Shown here: positions 34,196 through 43,223 of the stretch, piece by piece
Layout: each line of letters begins with the position of its first letter
Position numbering within the stretch: position 1 is the stretch's first letter
DNA from: Pseudomonas sp. B21-028
Lineage (GTDB): Bacteria > Pseudomonadota > Gammaproteobacteria > Pseudomonadales > Pseudomonadaceae
Assembly: GCF_024749045.1 (NCBI RefSeq)
Contig: NZ_CP087184.1
Span: forward strand, 2,108,001-2,172,000
Reading direction: 5' to 3'
Length of the DNA: 64,000 bases
Position numbers and translations under genes: made by a program
The notes under the pieces: model-generated
What the model saw: only the letters and a program-made list of their open reading frames with translations
Databases searched by the model: none
What the model was told of the DNA's origin: nothing

Positions 34196-35428
34196 TTATG
34201 CCGTGCGCGCGAGTCTTTCTTCCTCACCCAGGCAGGCCGCCGCGGTGAACAGCACATCGGTGGAAGAATTCAACGCCGTCTCCGCCGAATCCTGCAGAAC
34301 GCCGATGATGAACCCCACGGCCACCACCTGCATGGCGATTTCACTCGGGATGCCGAACAGGCTGCACGCCAGGGGAATCAGCAGCAGCGAACCACCGGCC
34401 ACGCCGGACGCGCCGCAGGCGCAAATGGCCGCGACAGCGCTCAGCAGCACCGCTGTCGGAACATCCACCACGATCCCCAGGGTATGCACCGCAGCCAGGG
34501 ACAGCACGGTGATGGTGATCGCGGCGCCGGCCATGTTGATGGTCGCGCCCAGTGGGATCGACACCGAGTAGGTGTCTTCGTGAAGGCCCAGGCGTTTGCT
34601 CAGTTCCAGGTTCACCGGAATGTTGGCCGCTGAACTGCGGGTGAAGAACGCGGTGATGCCGCTTTCGCGCAGGCAGGTGAACACCAGCGGATACGGGTTG
34701 CGCCGCAGTTTCCAGAACACGATGAGCGGGTTGACCACCAGCGCGACGAACAGCATGCAGCCGATCAGCACGGTCAACAGGTGCAGGTAACCGAGCAGGG
34801 CGCCGAAGCCGGAGGTGGCCAGGGTCGAGGCGACCAGCCCGAAGATCCCCAGCGGGGCGAAGCTGATCACCAGGCGCACGATCGCGGTCACGCCGTTGGA
34901 CAGGTCATCGAGCACGGTACGTGTGGTTTCGCCGGCGTGGCGCAGGGCAATCCCCAGGCCGATGGCCCAGGCCAGGATGCCGATGAAATTACCGCTGGTC
35001 AGCGCCCGGACCGGGTTATCCACTACGCTGAGCAGCAGGCTTTGCAGCACTTCGCCGATGCCACCGGGAGCGGTGACAGCCACGTCCTGGGCGGACAACA
35101 CCAGGCTGGAGGGGAACAGGGTACTGGCAACCACCGCAACTATCGCCGCGGCGAAAGTGCCCAACAGATACAGGAACAGGATCGGCCGGATATGGGTTTC
35201 CTGGCCTTGCTTATGGTTGGCGATCGAAGCCATGACCAGCACGAACACTAGGATGGGGGCCACGGCCTTGAGGGCGGAGACGAAGACCTTGCCGATGAAT
35301 TCAGTGGATTTCGCCACGTCCGGCGCCAGCCAGGCCAGGGTAATACCGATGATCAGGCCGATGACGATTTGCGTCACCAGGCTGGTGCGTTTGAAGCGTT
35401 GCAGAAGGGAAGGGGATAAAGCAGTCAT
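34196..35428 (-). CDS. sstT: Serine/threonine:Na+ symporter SstT
   Basis: The 410-residue DAACS-family protein has the SstT-specific features [20 protein letters not shown] (the serine-rich loop with [10 protein letters not shown]) and [20 protein letters not shown] (equivalent of the NMAGAA motif). It imports L-serine and L-threonine with Na+. I took ATG 35428 ([12 protein letters not shown]); four codons upstream is another ATG. It is divergent from the MFS gene. Confidence 0.92.
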   Translation of the reverse strand: MTALSPSLLQRFKRTSLVTQIVIGLIIGITLAWLAPDVAKSTEFIGKVFVSALKAVAPILVFVLVMASIANHKQGQETHIRPILFLYLLGTFAAAIVAVVASTLFPSSLVLSAQDVAVTAPGGIGEVLQSLLLSVVDNPVRALTSGNFIGILAWAIGLGIALRHAGETTRTVLDDLSNGVTAIVRLVISFAPLGIFGLVASTLATSGFGALLGYLHLLTVLIGCMLFVALVVNPLIVFWKLRRNPYPLVFTCLRESGITAFFTRSSAANIPVNLELSKRLGLHEDTYSVSIPLGATINMAGAAITITVLSLAAVHTLGIVVDVPTAVLLSAVAAICACGASGVAGGSLLLIPLACSLFGIPSEIAMQVVAVGFIIGVLQDSAETALNSSTDVLFTAAACLGEEERLARTA

Positions 35429-35711
35429 ACGGCTATCCATGTGTTTTTTGTTGTGGGCAACGGTCCGTGTTCAGGGCAACAAGCGGGCAGGCCACGTGAG
35501 CGGGACCGGAAGAAATGTTCGATATTTGCGGGTCGCGGACTTTAGCACAGCCCGGTAAAGAATCTGACGGACCTGTGACGATCCGTCACTCAGGTGTTTA
35601 AGCACATTTGTCTGTGGCCCACATTCTGTTAGGCTTTGGTTCTCTCACCTCTCTCTTCCTCCAGCGGGCCCTCAGGCCAACGCTGGTGTTGTCGTTTTCT
35701 CGGAGTTCTGC

Positions 35712-36866
35712 ATGTTGTTACCCATTTTTCTGTTGTCGGCCGCCGGTTTCACGGTGCTGACCACGGAATTCATCATTGTTGGCCTGCTGCCATCCATCGC
35801 TCGCGACCTGCATGTCAGCATTCCCCAGGCCGGATTGCTGGTGACGCTGTTCGCGTTTACGGTGGCGGCGTTCGGGCCATTCCTGACAGCCTGGTTTGCC
35901 CGTTTCGAACGGCGCAGACTGTTTATCAGCGTACTGCTGATGTTCGGCCTGGCCAACACATTGGCGGCCGTTGCCCCCGATATCTGGGTCATGGCCATTG
36001 CCCGGTTGATCCCGGCCCTCGGCCTGCCGGTGTTCTGGGCGCTGGCCAGCGAAACGGCGGTGGACATCGTCGGGCCGCAGCATGCCGGACGGGCCATTGC
36101 CCGGATCGGCTTCGGCATTGTCTGCGCCACGGTATTCGGGATCCCGGTGGGTACGCTGATTTCCGATGCGTTCGGCTGGCGCAGTGCTTTCGCGATCCTG
36201 GCCGTCATCGCCTTCGCCAAGGCGCTATTGCTGTTCATCTACTTGCCTAAGACCAACCTGCACTTGCATCAAGTCAGCTTCCGCTCGCAGTTCAAGATCT
36301 TGCGCAGCCCGTTGATGCAAGGTCATGTGCTGTTGTCGATCCTGGTGTTCAGCGGCATGTTTACCGCCTACACCTACCTGGCAGACATCCTCGAGCGTCT
36401 CGCCGGGTTCGATGGCACGCTGGTGGGCTGGTGCCTGATGGGGTTCGGCGCCGTGGGGCTGGTGGGCAATTCCCTGGGCGGGCGAGCGGTGGACCGGCAT
36501 CCGCTGATCGCGTCGATGGTGTTCTGCCTGTTCATGATCGGCGGCATGGTGGCGTTGGTGCCGAGCATTCATTCGACCCTGTGGCTGGCCGCGGCGATGG
36601 CAATCTGGGGTGTGACCCAGGCCGCGCTGTTCCTGGTCAGCCACGTGCGGTTGATGAAGGCCGCTCCAGAGGCGCCAGCCTTTGCCGCGTCGCTGAACAT
36701 TGCTGGCGCCAATCTGGGCATTGGCCTGGGGGCGATGGTCGGCGGGCGGGTCATCGATACGCTGGGCCTGGGCAGCGTCGGTTTTGCGGCGGCCGGGTTC
36801 ATCCTGGTATCGATCCTGCTGGCGCTGCTGCTGATGACTTTCAAGCCCCGACCCGTCCACGCTTAG
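35712..36866 (+). CDS. MFS transporter (AraJ/drug efflux type)
   Basis: The 384-residue protein has 12 predicted helices. The cytoplasmic loop 2-3 carries RFERRRLFI, a variant of MFS motif A, and the segment TEFIIVGLLPSIARDLHVSI at helix 1 is characteristic of the AraJ/PbuE/YdhP branch of sugar or drug exporters. The substrate is unknown. Its stop overlaps the nhaR 3' end by 4 bases on the other strand. Confidence 0.88.
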   Translation: MLLPIFLLSAAGFTVLTTEFIIVGLLPSIARDLHVSIPQAGLLVTLFAFTVAAFGPFLTAWFARFERRRLFISVLLMFGLANTLAAVAPDIWVMAIARLIPALGLPVFWALASETAVDIVGPQHAGRAIARIGFGIVCATVFGIPVGTLISDAFGWRSAFAILAVIAFAKALLLFIYLPKTNLHLHQVSFRSQFKILRSPLMQGHVLLSILVFSGMFTAYTYLADILERLAGFDGTLVGWCLMGFGAVGLVGNSLGGRAVDRHPLIASMVFCLFMIGGMVALVPSIHSTLWLAAAMAIWGVTQAALFLVSHVRLMKAAPEAPAFAASLNIAGANLGIGLGAMVGGRVIDTLGLGSVGFAAAGFILVSILLALLLMTFKPRPVHA

Positions 36867-37756
36867 TGGAACAACTCGCGACGTGCGCCCTCGGCTATCG
36901 CGACGATGCCCGGATGGCTGACCTTGCGCTCTACGGAAATGGCATAGAACGACTCGCTCACCGCGTCGGTCTGGCCAATCTCCTGCACGCCGTATTGGCG
37001 CTGCACCTCTTCGGCGATCACGCTCGGGCCGATGAAAATCCCGCTGCCTGACTGACCGAAGGCCTGCATCAACGCGCTGTCGTCGAACTCACCGACAATG
37101 CGCGGCTGGATCTGCTGCTCGGCAAACCAGCGTTGCAGGCGGCTGCGGACCACGGTTTCCGGGCCGGGGATCAGCAGGGGGGCGTCCTGCAGGCCTCGGG
37201 GGAAATCCTGCCCGTAGCGTTCGGCCAACGCGGCGGTGGCGAAGAAGCTGATGCCGCATTCCCCCAGTTTCTGGCTGTAGCCCTTGATGTCCAGGTGACT
37301 GGGCATCGGGCTGTCGGAAATCACCAGGTCCAGGCGCTGGATCGCCAGGTCCGCCAGCAGCCGTTCGAGTTTGTCCTCGCGGCAGGTGACGCGCAGCGGT
37401 TCGCTCAGCTCCATGGTCGGCGCCAGCAGTCGATAGACGATGGACTTGGGTACCACATCCGCCACCCCGACCCGGAACAGCGTCTGCTGTTCGTTGGGCT
37501 GGGCCCGCAGCATCAGCTCCAGTTCGCCTCCCAGTTGGAACATGTGCTCGGCGTAAGGCAGCGTCTGGCGACCGGCTTCGGTCAGCTCCAGTTGCCGTCC
37601 GACGCGGCGAAACAATTTGATGTTATACGTCTGCTCGAACAGGGAGATCTGCCCGCTGATGGTTTGCGGGGTCAGGTTCAACTGCTCGCACGCCCGCACG
37701 ATGCTGCCTGTCTTGGCCACCACCCAGAAGTAATGCAGTTGTCGATAATTGAGCAT
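36863..37756 (-). CDS. nhaR: LysR family activator NhaR
   Basis: The 297 residues begin MLNYRQLHYFWVVAKTGSIV and carry the NhaR helix-turn-helix (RACEQLNLTPQTISGQISLF) and VGVADVVPKSIVYRLL at the domain junction, both diagnostic for NhaR. In E. coli NhaR senses Na+ and activates nhaA and pgaABCD. Here no antiporter gene is next to it; its neighbours are an MFS transporter and a small lipoprotein. The divergent small lipoprotein gene is a candidate target. Confidence 0.9.
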   Translation of the reverse strand: MLNYRQLHYFWVVAKTGSIVRACEQLNLTPQTISGQISLFEQTYNIKLFRRVGRQLELTEAGRQTLPYAEHMFQLGGELELMLRAQPNEQQTLFRVGVADVVPKSIVYRLLAPTMELSEPLRVTCREDKLERLLADLAIQRLDLVISDSPMPSHLDIKGYSQKLGECGISFFATAALAERYGQDFPRGLQDAPLLIPGPETVVRSRLQRWFAEQQIQPRIVGEFDDSALMQAFGQSGSGIFIGPSVIAEEVQRQYGVQEIGQTDAVSESFYAISVERKVSHPGIVAIAEGARRELFH

Positions 37757-37891
37757 GGGTTCACCTGGCTTCGTAAAAACCGAAGTATAGACGCTGAAAA
37801 TACGAATTTTCCTGAAGTATCGACCTCTCTAGAATGCCTGGCCAATGGTGAGCCATCTTCGGGCTCCGTCTTTCCACAGAGGCATTTATTC

Positions 37892-38155
37892 ATGACATAC
37901 AAATCCCTGGGTCTTGCAGCCCTTCTGGCGATGTCTTCAATGGCACTCGTGGGCTGTGAGCAGGCCGAGAAAAGCGCTGAGCAATTGGCCCAGCAGTTGA
38001 AGGAGCAAGCGGTCGACGCGGCCCAAAAAGCCATCGACGATACCCACAAGGCTGCCGAGCAGGCGCTGAACGACGCCACTGGCGGGTTGATCAGCCCCAA
38101 AAAAGCACCGGCGGACGACGCTGACAAAACCGAATCTTCCACCCAAGCCATCTAA
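37892..38155 (+). CDS. Small lipoprotein, alanine-rich helical
   Basis: The 87 residues have a lipoprotein signal (MTYKSLGLAALLAMSSMALV, lipobox ALVGC with Cys22) followed by a helical region rich in Ala, Gln, Lys and Glu (EKSAEQLAQQLKEQAVDAAQ), resembling Lpp-like or colicin-immunity-like helical lipoproteins. The family is not recognised. It is divergent from nhaR and upstream of the TerC gene (28 nt), and possibly cotranscribed with it. Confidence 0.72.
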   Translation: MTYKSLGLAALLAMSSMALVGCEQAEKSAEQLAQQLKEQAVDAAQKAIDDTHKAAEQALNDATGGLISPKKAPADDADKTESSTQAI

Positions 38156-38183
38156 CGCCGTCACATCGAGCCAGGACTGACCC

Positions 38184-38933
38184 ATGGATTATCTTCTACA
38201 GCTTGCTGCCAGCCCCACCGCCTGGATCGCCCTGGCGACCCTGGTCGTCATGGAAATCGTGCTGGGTATCGATAACCTGATCTTCATTTCGATTCTGACC
38301 AACAAGCTGCCTGAACAGCATCGTGCCAAGGCGCGGCGGATCGGGATCGGCATGGCGCTGATCCTGCGCCTGGGCTTGTTGAGCACTATCGCGTTCATCG
38401 TACAGTTGACGGAACCGGTCATCGAAATCCTCGGCCAGGCGTTCTCCTGGAAGGACATGATCCTGATCGCCGGCGGCCTGTTCCTGTTGTGGAAAGCCAC
38501 GACCGAGATCCACCACAGCATGGATCCCGCGCCAAACGATCCCAAGTCGGCCACGTCTGGCGTGACCCTTGGATTTGCCGCCGCAATCGGTCAGATCCTC
38601 ATGCTCGACCTGGTGTTCTCCATCGACAGCATCATCACGGCCGTGGGCATGACCGAGCACTTGCCGATCATGATCATCGCGGTGGTGGTGTCGGTACTGG
38701 TGATGCTGTTGGCGGCTGAACCGCTGGCCCGCTTCATCAACAACAACCCGACGGTGGTCATGCTGGCGCTGGGCTTCCTGATCATGATCGGCATGACGCT
38801 GATCGCCGAAGGTTTCGGCGCCCATGTGCCCAAGGGCTACATCTACGCTGCCATGGCGTTCTCGGCTGCGATTGAGATGCTGAACATGATGGCCCGTCGC
38901 GCCCGGCAAAGGGCGTCGGGCAACGAAGCCTGA
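38184..38933 (+). CDS. TerC family membrane protein
   Basis: The 249-residue protein has seven to nine membrane helices and the TerC hallmarks: [20 protein letters not shown] in TM1 and [14 protein letters not shown] in the middle. These acidic residues inside the membrane form a metal site in the family; some members export Mn2+. It is followed by a strong terminator. Confidence 0.9.
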   Translation: MDYLLQLAASPTAWIALATLVVMEIVLGIDNLIFISILTNKLPEQHRAKARRIGIGMALILRLGLLSTIAFIVQLTEPVIEILGQAFSWKDMILIAGGLFLLWKATTEIHHSMDPAPNDPKSATSGVTLGFAAAIGQILMLDLVFSIDSIITAVGMTEHLPIMIIAVVVSVLVMLLAAEPLARFINNNPTVVMLALGFLIMIGMTLIAEGFGAHVPKGYIYAAMAFSAAIEMLNMMARRARQRASGNEA

Positions 38934-38950
38934 TTGCAGGCATGCGCAAG

Positions 38951-38980
38951 CCGCCCGGGTTCAGCCCGGGCGGTTTTTTT
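38951..38980 (+). terminator. Rho-independent terminator after terC
   Basis: The stem ccgcccggg/cccgggcgg with a 4-nt loop and seven following T residues lies 17 nt after the TerC stop. Confidence 0.92.
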
Positions 38981-39010
38981 GCGTCGGCTTTTTATTGAAG
39001 ACAGTAGCAA

Positions 39011-39172
39011 TCAGTGCGCGGCGGCGTGGCGTCGGTTGGGTTCCGCGGGTTCTTCCGTTCTGGATGGGGACGGATGATGGCGGCGAGTGATCCGCAGCAA
39101 ACCCCACAGCATGGCTGTCGCTACGCTCAGCCAGCCGAATACCAGCATCAGGATTGTCGTTGTCAGGCTCAT
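39011..39172 (-). CDS. Small 53-residue membrane protein
   Basis: This short frame, below the usual cut-off for gene callers, encodes MSLTTTILMLVFGWLSVATA, a single membrane helix (about residues 5-26), followed by a basic, polar tail (RITRRHHPSPSRTEEP) with an outside-in charge pattern. The ribosome site GAGGGAGG lies 5 nt before the ATG. The gene is convergent with terC and divergent from the lipoprotein gene at 39.4 kb. The family is unknown. Confidence 0.6.
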   Translation of the reverse strand: MSLTTTILMLVFGWLSVATAMLWGLLRITRRHHPSPSRTEEPAEPNRRHAAAH

Positions 39173-39396
39173 GCGGGCCTCCCTCAGCCCCGGTCCGGGG
39201 CAACGTACTCAGTTCAATGGACAGTCTAGTCGATCAAGTGTTGCAGTCAGTCGTTTGTGCTCATCGGTAACGGAGCGGTTCGTTCTATCGCGGCAGCGAG
39301 ACTGCTGTTTAAGGCTATACCCGGACCAGTGGGCGCTTTATGATCGACGGCCCAAGCCTTGGCCCGTTCATCGGGTACCTGAACTAGAGACTCATC

Positions 39397-40074
39397 ATGT
39401 TGCCGGCCATTCCTTCTTTTCGATCACTGGTATTCGCGACTGCCTGCATTGCGGCCCTGGCGGGTTGCGCGGGCAGCGTGCCGCCTCAGATCCAGCGCCT
39501 GCCCGAACGGGTGGAACTCAACAGCGTGCCGTTCTATCGCGGCGAGATGTACCAGGGTGCCCCGCAATCCCTGGCTGCCGTGCTGACCGCGCAAGGTACA
39601 GTGATTACCCCGGGGTTGCTGGAGAAACCATTGCACCTGCCAGGTGGCGAAGCCGGTTTGCAGCAGAATATGCAAACCCTGGCGCGAGAGTACGGGTTGG
39701 TGGTGTATCCCCTCGACAGTGAATTGCCCGCATTGTTGGAGCAGGTCGCGGCGGGCAATCCGGTGTTGCTGCGCTACACCGAGGGCACGGCATTATGGGG
39801 TGGACCTCGATACGGGATTCTCGCCGGCTATAACCGGCAGAAGCGCACGGTCCTGCTGCGTTCGGGCATGAACCGGAGACTGTTGATGAGCTTCAGCGGG
39901 TTCGAATCGGCCTTCAAGGATGCCGGCGGCTGGGCGGTACTGCTCCAGCGGCCCACGCAGCTACCAGCCAACGTCAACCCGCAGCGCTGGTTGAAAGCGG
40001 CGGACGAGCTGGCCGGGGCAGGGCAAGAGCAGGCAGCGGCGCGGGCCACCAAGACCCTGGGGTCAACGCATTGA
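39397..40074 (+). CDS. C39-peptidase-like lipoprotein lacking the catalytic residues
   Basis: The 225-residue protein has a lipobox (LAGC, Cys24) and then a C39-peptidase-like domain as in Pseudomonas lipoproteins of that family. In active relatives the nucleophile sits in a YQCGP-type motif; here it reads YQGAP (residues 52-56), so the Cys is lost. The partner His of a WHYAV-type motif is replaced by Arg138 (GGPRYGILAG). The rest of the fold (GNPVLLRY, LLRSGMNRRLLM) is kept, so it may bind peptides rather than cut them. It is anchored to a membrane facing the periplasm. Confidence 0.75.
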   Translation: MLPAIPSFRSLVFATACIAALAGCAGSVPPQIQRLPERVELNSVPFYRGEMYQGAPQSLAAVLTAQGTVITPGLLEKPLHLPGGEAGLQQNMQTLAREYGLVVYPLDSELPALLEQVAAGNPVLLRYTEGTALWGGPRYGILAGYNRQKRTVLLRSGMNRRLLMSFSGFESAFKDAGGWAVLLQRPTQLPANVNPQRWLKAADELAGAGQEQAAARATKTLGSTH

Positions 40075-40174
40075 TGGCGTGCCCCGTTCGTCACCTGCCG
40101 GGCACAACCCGGCACGCCTGAAACTCTTATCATCAGGGCCCGGACTGTTCGGGCCATGATTCAAGGAGGCAGGT

Positions 40175-40381
40175 ATGGCACAATCGAAAACGCCCACGGG
40201 ACCCCATTCTTCCGAACATTCGTCCGCTGATGATGAGCTGGGATTCGATCCGGATTCCCCGGATCTCGATGATCCGCAAGTCGATCCGATAGGGCCGGCC
40301 AAAGCCCCTCGTGACGAGAAAGACGATAAGGGTAAACCCCGGGCCAAGGCCTATGATCCGCTCGGTGACCTGAAGCATTGA
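40175..40381 (+). CDS. Small acidic protein, DUF6021-like
   Basis: The 68 residues start MAQSKTPTGPHSSEHSSADD and contain an acidic repeat region (GFDPDSPDLDDPQVDPIGPA) with no hydrophobic core, so the protein is probably disordered. An AAGGAGGCAGGT ribosome site precedes the ATG, and the coding pattern is clear. Similar proteins are widespread in Pseudomonas; the DUF6021 label is from memory and not checked. Confidence 0.7.
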   Translation: MAQSKTPTGPHSSEHSSADDELGFDPDSPDLDDPQVDPIGPAKAPRDEKDDKGKPRAKAYDPLGDLKH

Positions 40382-40436
40382 GCGAAAGAAAGCCCAACGG
40401 GGCGGGTAATGCTGCTCTCTATGATTTATGAGCCAT

Positions 40437-40466
40437 TGTGGCGAGGGGATAAATCCCCTCGCCACA
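40437..40466. repeat. Single palindrome (TGTGGCGAGGGGAT type)
   Basis: A perfect 14-nt inverted repeat (tgtggcgaggggat / atccccttcgccaca-type, with aa as loop) lies just before the 3' end of the pbpG gene. It is the single-hairpin version of the elements at 17.06 and 22.36 kb. Confidence 0.8.
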
Positions 40467-40486
40467 GATGCCGTCGCATTCATCAA

Positions 40487-41425
40487 TTACTTGGAGGCTT
40501 CCACCACGCCGCTCTGGCGACTCTTGAGGTTCTTCGCCGCCTTGTACTGCATGGCTACCGCCGGAACGTTGGAGCTCTTGCCCGTCTCGACCCAGCTGCG
40601 AATCCGGCTGGCGTCGGCGAAATGGGTGTATTTGCCGAAGGCATCGAGGATAACCAGGGCCATCGGGCGATTACCCATTTTCGTCACCAGCACCAGGCAG
40701 TGGCCGGCCTGGTTGGTGAAGCCGGTCTTGGTCAACTGGATATCCCAGTTGTCCTTGTGGATCAGGTGATCGGTGTTGCGAAAGCCCAGGCTGTAAACCG
40801 GCTTGCGGAAGGTGACGGTTTTCTCCTTGGTGGTGCTCAATTCGCTCAGCAGGGGGTATTTGCGAGCGGCAATCAGCAGCTTGGTCAGGTCCCTGGCGGT
40901 GGACACGTTATGGATCGACAGGCCAGTCGGCTCGACATAGTGGGTGCTGGTCATGCCCAGTGCCTTGGCCTTGGCGTTCATGGCGGCGATGAACGCCGCG
41001 TAACCGCCCGGGTAATGATGCGCGAGGCTGGCGGCGGCGCGGTTTTCCGAGGACATCAGCGCAATCAGCAACACGTCACGACGGGACAGTTCACTGTTGA
41101 GTTTGACCCGGGAAAACACCCCTTTCATCTCCGGAGTGTTGGCAATGGTAATGGAGATGTACTCGTTCAGGTCCTGCTTGGCATCCAGCACGATCAGCCC
41201 GGTCATCAATTTGGTCACCGAAGCGATGGGCACCACCACGTCCGGATTGCTGGAGTAGACGACTTTATCTGTCTGCAGATCCAGCAGCATCGCGCTGCCC
41301 GAAGCGACTTGCAGTTTTGACGTGTCTCGGGGGGTTGCGATGGTTTCCTGCGCGTTGACGTTCTGCGTGATAAGCGCGCCTGAGAAAGCGATGAACAGGC
41401 TGAGGATCGAAATACGGATTTTCAC
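40487..41425 (-). CDS. pbpG: D-alanyl-D-alanine endopeptidase PbpG (PBP7 type)
   Basis: The 312 residues begin at a GTG ([10 protein letters not shown]) with a signal peptide; the longer frame upstream lacks a credible start. The serine DD-peptidase motifs are intact: SVTK (about residue 70), SSEN (about 127) and KTG (about 234). The periplasmic enzyme cleaves cross-links between peptidoglycan strands. Its length matches PBP7. The ribosome site is weak, so the exact start is uncertain by a few codons. Confidence 0.88.
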   Translation of the reverse strand: MKIRISILSLFIAFSGALITQNVNAQETIATPRDTSKLQVASGSAMLLDLQTDKVVYSSNPDVVVPIASVTKLMTGLIVLDAKQDLNEYISITIANTPEMKGVFSRVKLNSELSRRDVLLIALMSSENRAAASLAHHYPGGYAAFIAAMNAKAKALGMTSTHYVEPTGLSIHNVSTARDLTKLLIAARKYPLLSELSTTKEKTVTFRKPVYSLGFRNTDHLIHKDNWDIQLTKTGFTNQAGHCLVLVTKMGNRPMALVILDAFGKYTHFADASRIRSWVETGKSSNVPAVAMQYKAAKNLKSRQSGVVEASK

Positions 41426-41577
41426 GCGAATAGACTCGATAGTATTGAAGAGGCCGTTCAGCAACGGCTTTGGAAAAAAGCGCTGCATTTTATGAGTATG
41501 GGCGACAACAGCGCTACATGCCTGCACCGCTGGGCCTCGAGAATAAATAAAGTTTAATGAAGGAAGGGCAAACCAAT

Positions 41578-41664
41578 GTGGGAGCAAGCCCTGCTCGCGA
41601 AGGCGGCGTGTCAGCGATTTCATGGCTGATTGACGCACCGCTTCGCGAGCAGGCTCGCTCCCAC
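41578..41664. repeat. REP pair (GTGGGAGC type)
   Basis: Inverted REP copies, the left one with one extra base (gtgggagcaagccctgctcg), lie in the gap between the divergent or tandem ends of pbpG and folD. Confidence 0.88.
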
Positions 41665-41689
41665 AGGGTTTCACTGTTGTCGGGGAAAC

Positions 41690-42544
41690 TCAGCTATGCA
41701 GCGTTTCAGCCGCGTACAGCGTGTTCTCCAGCAGGCAGGCGCGGGTCATCGGGCCCACGCCGCCAGGTACTGGCGTGATCCAGCCGGCGCGGGGCAGGGC
41801 GGTCTCGTAGACCACGTCACCCACCAGCTTGCCGTCGTCCTGGCGATTGATCCCCACATCGATGACGATGGCGCCTTCCTTGACCCACTCGCCCTTGACC
41901 AGGCCTGGCTTGCCGGCGGCCACGACCACCAGGTCGGCGCGTCCGACATGGCCGGCCAGGTCCTTGGTGAAGCGGTGGGCCACGGTCACGGTGCAGCCCG
42001 CCAGCAGCAACTCCATGGCCATCGGCCGGCCAACGATGTTGGACGCGCCGACGACGACGGCATCGAGGCCATAAAGGTCCACGCCAGTGCTTTCCAGCAA
42101 CGTCATGATGCCCTTGGGGGTGCAGGGGCGCAGCAGCGGGATGCGCTGGGCCAGGCGACCGACGTTATAAGGATGAAAGCCGTCGACATCTTTATCCGGG
42201 CGGATGCGTTCCAGCAGTCCGGAGGCATCCAGGTGTTCAGGCAGGGGCAGCTGGAGCAGAACGCCGTCGATGTTCGGGTCATCGTTCAGGCGATCGATCA
42301 GATCGGCCAGCGCTTGCTGGGTGGTTTCGGAAGGCAGGTCGTAGGCCTGGGAAAGGAAGCCGACCTCTTCACAGTCTTTACGCTTGTGCGAGACATAAAC
42401 CTGAGAGGCGGGATCGCTGCCGACCAGGATCACCGCGAGACCGGGCGTGCGCAGGCCTTGCTGGCGACGCTCGGTGACGCGTTGGGCGATCTGCTGGCGC
42501 AGGCTGGCGGCGATCGATTTGCCGTCGATAAGTTGTGCAGTCAT
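41690..42544 (-). CDS. folD: Bifunctional methylenetetrahydrofolate dehydrogenase/cyclohydrolase
   Basis: The 284-residue protein has the FolD signatures: [13 protein letters not shown] with the catalytic Lys of the KxxxC type (about residue 56), QLPLPEHL, the PCTPKGIM motif and the cofactor loop [20 protein letters not shown]. It interconverts methylene-, methenyl- and formyl-THF in one-carbon metabolism. Start, end and length are standard. It is transcribed away from the tRNA-tig-clp cluster. Confidence 0.95.
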   Translation of the reverse strand: MTAQLIDGKSIAASLRQQIAQRVTERRQQGLRTPGLAVILVGSDPASQVYVSHKRKDCEEVGFLSQAYDLPSETTQQALADLIDRLNDDPNIDGVLLQLPLPEHLDASGLLERIRPDKDVDGFHPYNVGRLAQRIPLLRPCTPKGIMTLLESTGVDLYGLDAVVVGASNIVGRPMAMELLLAGCTVTVAHRFTKDLAGHVGRADLVVVAAGKPGLVKGEWVKEGAIVIDVGINRQDDGKLVGDVVYETALPRAGWITPVPGGVGPMTRACLLENTLYAAETLHS

Positions 42545-42675
42545 TGCGCGTGGTTAACCATCGAGAGGGGAAAAAAAGAGAGCGCATTCTCGCATGCCGA
42601 GGCGTGAGGGCAAAGACGCTTGGTCTGCAAATTCCCCTAACCCCTTTAATTAAATGAATTTTTTTTAAAAAAGAG

Positions 42676-42702
42676 TTGACGACCTATCAGGCCGTCTATA
42701 AC
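42676..42702 (+). promoter_or_regulatory. Candidate promoter of the tRNA-Arg/His/Leu cluster
   Basis: TTGACG at 42676-42681 and TATAAC at 42697-42702 lie 124 nt before tRNA-Arg, separated by 15 nt (shorter than the ideal 17). An AT-rich tract (ttttttttaaaaaaga) directly upstream resembles an UP element, as expected for stable RNA genes. The remaining gap between folD and the tRNAs holds no gene. Confidence 0.5.
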
Positions 42703-42825
42703 ATTCGTCGCACTTGTCGGGCACAGCCTAGCACTGGTTAAGAAGGTGGAGCAGAGTTGGTTGTTTCAATTCGGCAAAACTGAAAGCACTTAGTTTGTAA
42801 TCGTCAAAGAATACAGATTAAAAAG

Positions 42826-42902
42826 GCGCCCGTAGCTCAGCTGGATAGAGCATCCGCCTTCTAAGCGGATGGTCGCAGGTTCGAGTCCTGCCGGGTGCGC
42901 CA
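42826..42902 (+). tRNA. tRNA-Arg (anticodon TCT)
   Basis: The 77-nt cloverleaf has a complete acceptor stem (GCGCCCG with CGGGTGC), discriminator G and encoded CCA. The anticodon loop cttctaag gives TCT, decoding AGA. First of three tRNAs in the cluster. Confidence 0.95.
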
Positions 42903-42941
42903 TTAGGCAGCTTTGGCACAAGTAACGCAACAAGGCAATAT

Positions 42942-43018
42942 GGTGGGCGTAGCTCAGTTGGTAGAGCACGGGATTGTGACTCCCGTTGTCGTGGGTTCGA
43001 TCCCCATCGTCCACCCCA
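42942..43018 (+). tRNA. tRNA-His (anticodon GTG)
   Basis: The sequence includes the extra 5' G characteristic of tRNA-His opposite discriminator C, acceptor GTGGGCG/CGTCCAC, anticodon GTG in ttgtgac, and encoded CCA. Confidence 0.95.
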
Positions 43019-43026
43019 TATTCTAG

Positions 43027-43058
43027 AAAGGCGCCAGATCTAACAATCTGGCGCCTTT
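43027..43058 (+). terminator. Hairpin between tRNA-His and tRNA-Leu
   Basis: A 13-bp perfect stem (aaaggcgccagat / atctggcgccttt) with a 6-nt loop is followed by gctttt. It looks like a terminator, although tRNA-Leu follows closely, so it may be an attenuator or a processing signal within one transcript. Confidence 0.6.
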
Positions 43059-43076
43059 GCTTTAAAAGCTTGATAC

Positions 43077-43161
43077 GCGGATGTGGTGGAATTGGTAGAC
43101 ACACTGGATTTAGGTTCCAGCGCCGCAAGGTGTGAGAGTTCGAGTCTCTCCGTCCGCACCA
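43077..43161 (+). tRNA. tRNA-Leu (anticodon TAG)
   Basis: The 85-nt class II tRNA has acceptor GCGGATG/CGTCCGC, discriminator A, encoded CCA and a long variable arm (cgccgcaaggtg). The anticodon in tttaggtt is TAG, decoding CTA. Confidence 0.95.
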
Positions 43162-43185
43162 TACAAGTCGCTATTTGAATAGCAG

Positions 43186-43223
43186 AAAACGGCGCAGTAC
43201 CTGAAGAGGGCTGCGCCGTTTTT
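43186..43223 (+). terminator. Rho-independent terminator of the tRNA cluster
   Basis: A 12-bp stem (aaaacggcgcag / ctgcgccgtttt) with following T residues lies 24 nt after tRNA-Leu. Confidence 0.88.

Noticed and set aside
38961..39203. 80-codon minus-strand ORF in the terC downstream region
   Set aside because: A different frame of the same strand (39011-39172) has a ribosome site and a membrane helix; this one has neither and runs through the terC terminator.
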